Origin: Alphaproteobacteria bacterium UBA7371
GTDB taxonomy: Bacteria; Pseudomonadota; Alphaproteobacteria; UBA8317
Assembly: GCA_002469865.1 (NCBI GenBank)
Contig: DKOD01000020.1
Coordinates: 1 to 7,971, forward strand
Length of the DNA: 7,971 nt
Direction: 5' to 3'
This document shows positions 6,057-7,971 of the stretch, piece after piece. The first letter of the stretch is position 1. Each line of letters begins with the position of its first letter. The notes below the pieces were generated by a model. The model was not told the origin of the DNA. It did no database searches and saw only the letters and a program-made list of their open reading frames with translations. A program made the translations under genes and the position numbers.

Positions 6057-6363
6057 AAGATGTCTTTAGAAATTCATGGAATTGTGTAGTGGTTTGCGCA
6101 TCCCAAACCAAAAAGGCAGGAATGTCATAGGGGTGGTATTTGGCTATCGCCGCACGCAAGCTCGTTTCCTGATCAGGAAGCAATTTGAGCAATAGGCCCA
6201 CCTCCAAACCCTCGTGAATATCTTCATCATCTCTATAGATGGCTTGATGCGGTGGCAGGATATTGGCGCAGGCAATTATTCGTTCTGTAAGAAGCAGATG
6301 GGCGAGTTTTCTGGCTTCTTCCCCATCAGAAATAGTGGTGTAGGCAAGCAACGCCTTGGTCAT
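6049..6363 (-). CDS. cutA: divalent-cation tolerance protein CutA
   Basis: A 104-aa protein of the CutA1 family, small trimeric ferredoxin-like proteins linked to copper/divalent-metal tolerance and also discussed as PII-like signalling folds. Conserved elements are in place: the first strand LLAYTT, LLLTERIIACANILP (23-37) with C32, the IYR at 42-44, EVGLLLKL (54-61), and the hallmark HPYDIPAF (77-84). A His near the HPYD segment and the Cys near 32 correspond to metal-related positions in E. coli CutA. Its ATG at 6363 overlaps the stop of the ABC ATPase gene as ATGA (6363-6360), with GGA 7 nt upstream; its stop overlaps the GTG of the EamA gene. It is thus embedded in an importer operon. 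Identification is firm; the biochemical role of CutA is still debated. Confidence 0.93.
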   Translation of the reverse strand: MTKALLAYTTISDGEEARKLAHLLLTERIIACANILPPHQAIYRDDEDIHEGLEVGLLLKLLPDQETSLRAAIAKYHPYDIPAFLVWDAQTTTQFHEFLKTSCG

Positions 6364-7049
6364 GATAATTTCCAGGTAACAGACATGTTCTGCCCATCTA
6401 TCAGTCCTTCGACGGGTCGGCCATAGATATGTTCAAGCCATTCTTTGGTGATTTTGTGGGTGGCACGTCCTTCTCCCCCAGGGCAAATGCCCAAAAATTC
6501 ATCCCCATAGCGGGAAGCCAAAGGAAGATCATGACCTGACATGATGATGGGACGATGTTGTGTGGCCTCAAGTTTTAACGCGGCCATGATGGTTTCTGCA
6601 TCTGGTGGGTCAAGCGCCGCAGTGGGCTCATCAAGCAACAAAAGGTCACCCTTAGTGAATAGGGCACGCGCCAGCCTTGCCCGAAGAAGTTGTCCTTGGG
6701 ACAGTTCATTGGTTCGTCGATCAAGCAGGGGGGTTAGCTTAAGTAATTCCAGCAATTCATCCCTGTATAATGACGACTTGGAATCGCCTGATAACCCCAA
6801 TAATTGACCAATGGTGATGGGCCAAAAAACACGGTTTTCTTGGCCTAGGTAGGAGATGCTGCTGGGGCAGCGCATAAGCCCTGATTGTGGGGGCAATAGT
6901 CCTGCTAAGGTTTTCAAGAGGGTGGATTTGCCAGCACCATTATTGCCCAACAAAATGGTGATGCCGTTTTCACAAAATTTGTGGGTAAGGCAGTGAGTTT
7001 TTCCTTGGGGATAACCAAATTGGAGTTCTTCTGCAGCGATCATGACCAT
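6360..7049 (-). CDS. ABC transporter ATPase, FecE/BtuD-type metal-chelate import
   Basis: A 229-aa nucleotide-binding subunit, somewhat shorter than FecE or FhuC (about 255-265), that powers import through the permease encoded just upstream. Motifs in order: Walker A GNNGAGKST (35-43), Q-loop Q70, signature LSQGQ (116-120, Gln instead of the usual Gly at the third position), Walker B LLLLDEP (136-142), D-loop ALD (145-147), and the switch His H173 in MSGHD. The ATG at 7049 is preferred because AGGGA lies 8 nt upstream; a second ATG at 7043 forms an ATGA overlap with the permease stop. The frame continues open upstream inside the permease gene, which is not meaningful. The product acts on the cytoplasmic face of the inner membrane. 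The substrate (siderophore, heme, cobalamin) cannot be told. Confidence 0.92.
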   Translation of the reverse strand: MVMIAAEELQFGYPQGKTHCLTHKFCENGITILLGNNGAGKSTLLKTLAGLLPPQSGLMRCPSSISYLGQENRVFWPITIGQLLGLSGDSKSSLYRDELLELLKLTPLLDRRTNELSQGQLLRARLARALFTKGDLLLLDEPTAALDPPDAETIMAALKLEATQHRPIIMSGHDLPLASRYGDEFLGICPGGEGRATHKITKEWLEHIYGRPVEGLIDGQNMSVTWKLS

Positions 7050-7971
7050 GATCGATGTCCCTTCCCAATCAAATAAATGAAAAAGGGCGCACCAATAAGC
7101 CCGGTGACAACACCAAGTTGTAAGGGGATTTGTTGGTCGAGGGCCATCACCAACTGGTCGGCCGTCAGCGTGATGATTGCCCCAATCAAGGCGCTTGGCC
7201 AGAGCAATGTTGAGGGAAGGGCACCCCAAAATGCCCTGGCAATATGGGGGGCAATGATGCCCACAAACCCCACAACACCGGCGGCAGCAACCCCAGAGGC
7301 GATGATCAAACCGCTGCCCAAAATAATGAGCAGAATGAAACCACGTCCCCTTAACCCAAGGCTGATGGCCTCATCGGGCCCCAGAGAGAGCAGATTAAGT
7401 CCTTTGCCCGTCATGCTAAGGAGCAAAAGACCCAACAAGCTGCATGTTGCAATGATTGGCAGATCTTGTAACCCAATTCCATCAAGACTTCCCAAGAGCC
7501 AGCGCAGGGCCTCAAAACCTGCAAAGGGGTTGGGTGCCAAATTTAATGTGAGTGCAATCAAGGCAGAAGCCATGGCATTGAGCGCTAGGCCCATCAGGAT
7601 GAGCTTTGTGCTGTCAACGGCCCCTTTGCCAACGGCCACATAAACCAACATCATGGCAAAGCCAGCGCCAGCAAAACTTACCAAAAACAGCATCAAGCTG
7701 TTTTGTTGGGAAAACAGGTAAAAAGAAACAACGCAAAAAAGTGCGGCAAATCCTGACATTCCAAGCAATGAATGGTCTGCCAAAGGGTTGCGGGTAACAC
7801 CCTGCAAACAAGCGCCGGACATGCCCAGTCCTGCGCCAATAAACAAAGCGGCAAGTAATCGTGGCAAACGATATTCCACCAATATCATTTGGGCTTGCTC
7901 GTTGCCTGCAAATGCGTCTTCGATAAGACCTGGGCCCATGGCACCTTGACCAAGCCCCAGCATGAACCCCG
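7040..7971 (-). CDS. FecCD-family permease of a metal-chelate ABC importer (5' end beyond the window)
   Basis: The frame is open from the right edge to a stop at 7042-7040, about 310 residues. FecC/BtuC-type permeases have 320-340, so roughly the first 15-30 residues, including most of the first membrane helix, are missing. The ATG at 7963 is therefore probably internal. Family marks are clear: YRLPRLLAALFIGAGLGMSG followed by CLQGVTRNPLAD and the LLGMSG loop, GVVGFVGIIAPHIAR late in the protein (the loop near the ATPase contact), and the C-terminal LGVVTGLIGAPFFIYLI. It would form the inner-membrane channel with the downstream ATPase, whose start overlaps its stop. The binding protein and any TonB-dependent receptor would lie to the right. 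Fur control is common for such operons, but the promoter is outside the window. Confidence 0.93.
   Translation of the reverse strand, partial: GFMLGLGQGAMGPGLIEDAFAGNEQAQMILVEYRLPRLLAALFIGAGLGMSGACLQGVTRNPLADHSLLGMSGFAALFCVVSFYLFSQQNSLMLFLVSFAGAGFAMMLVYVAVGKGAVDSTKLILMGLALNAMASALIALTLNLAPNPFAGFEALRWLLGSLDGIGLQDLPIIATCSLLGLLLLSMTGKGLNLLSLGPDEAISLGLRGRGFILLIILGSGLIIASGVAAAGVVGFVGIIAPHIARAFWGALPSTLLWPSALIGAIITLTADQLVMALDQQIPLQLGVVTGLIGAPFFIYLIGKGHRSWS

Noticed and set aside
7077..7643. Plus-strand open frame of 188 codons
   Set aside because: It lies antisense to the permease gene, is rich in Pro, Ser, Arg and Met without domain features, and reflects the codon bias of the real gene.
1..7971. 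Mobile elements, CRISPR, tRNA or phage structures
   Set aside because: No transposase or integrase frames, no regular repeat-spacer pattern, no cloverleaf-like segments and no long terminal repeats were seen on either strand.

Overview
The window looks like ordinary chromosomal DNA of a Gram-negative proteobacterium, most likely an alphaproteobacterium of intermediate GC content. The reasons are the lipobox lipoprotein, the YciA-type thioesterase, an RsmB-type rRNA methyltransferase, a FecCD-type importer and the general protein style. I cannot name the genus. I see no transposase, integrase, CRISPR array, tRNA or rRNA.

Layout from left to right. A GT39/ArnT-like membrane glycosyltransferase reads leftward off the left edge (1-1138). 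It is divergent from a YciA-type acyl-CoA thioesterase (1195-1566, +). A leftward cluster follows, in transcription order: RsmB 16S rRNA m5C methyltransferase (2249-3559), a DUF1330 protein (1870-2172) and a small lipoprotein (1563-1865). A gene-free stretch of 485 bp (3560-4044) is AT-rich in its middle. It holds a loose cluster of DnaA-box-like 9-mers, a small palindrome, an extended -10 promoter and a leader hairpin. Rightward from there are a 99-aa protein of unknown function (4045-4344), a strong intrinsic terminator (4367-4400) and a short-chain dehydrogenase (4414-5181). The right third is a tightly overlapping leftward operon, in transcription order: FecCD-type permease (cut by the right edge), its ABC ATPase, CutA, and an EamA/DMT-family exporter (7971 down to 5178).

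How the genes work together. The right-hand operon is the most coherent unit. A siderophore-, heme- or cobalamin-type importer is joined by stop/start overlaps to the metal-tolerance protein CutA and to a drug/metabolite transporter, which suggests metal acquisition and homeostasis. The periplasmic binding protein and outer-membrane receptor are not in the window, so the substrate cannot be assigned. The other genes are housekeeping functions: rRNA modification, acyl-CoA hydrolysis and lipid-linked glycosyl transfer. Both convergent junctions (1563-1566 and 5178-5181) have overlapping stop codons and no terminator between the genes.

I found no clear new biological system. The items most worth a second look are the gene-free region with DnaA-like boxes, the unrecognised 99-aa protein and its leader, the terminator just before the dehydrogenase, and CutA inside the importer operon.
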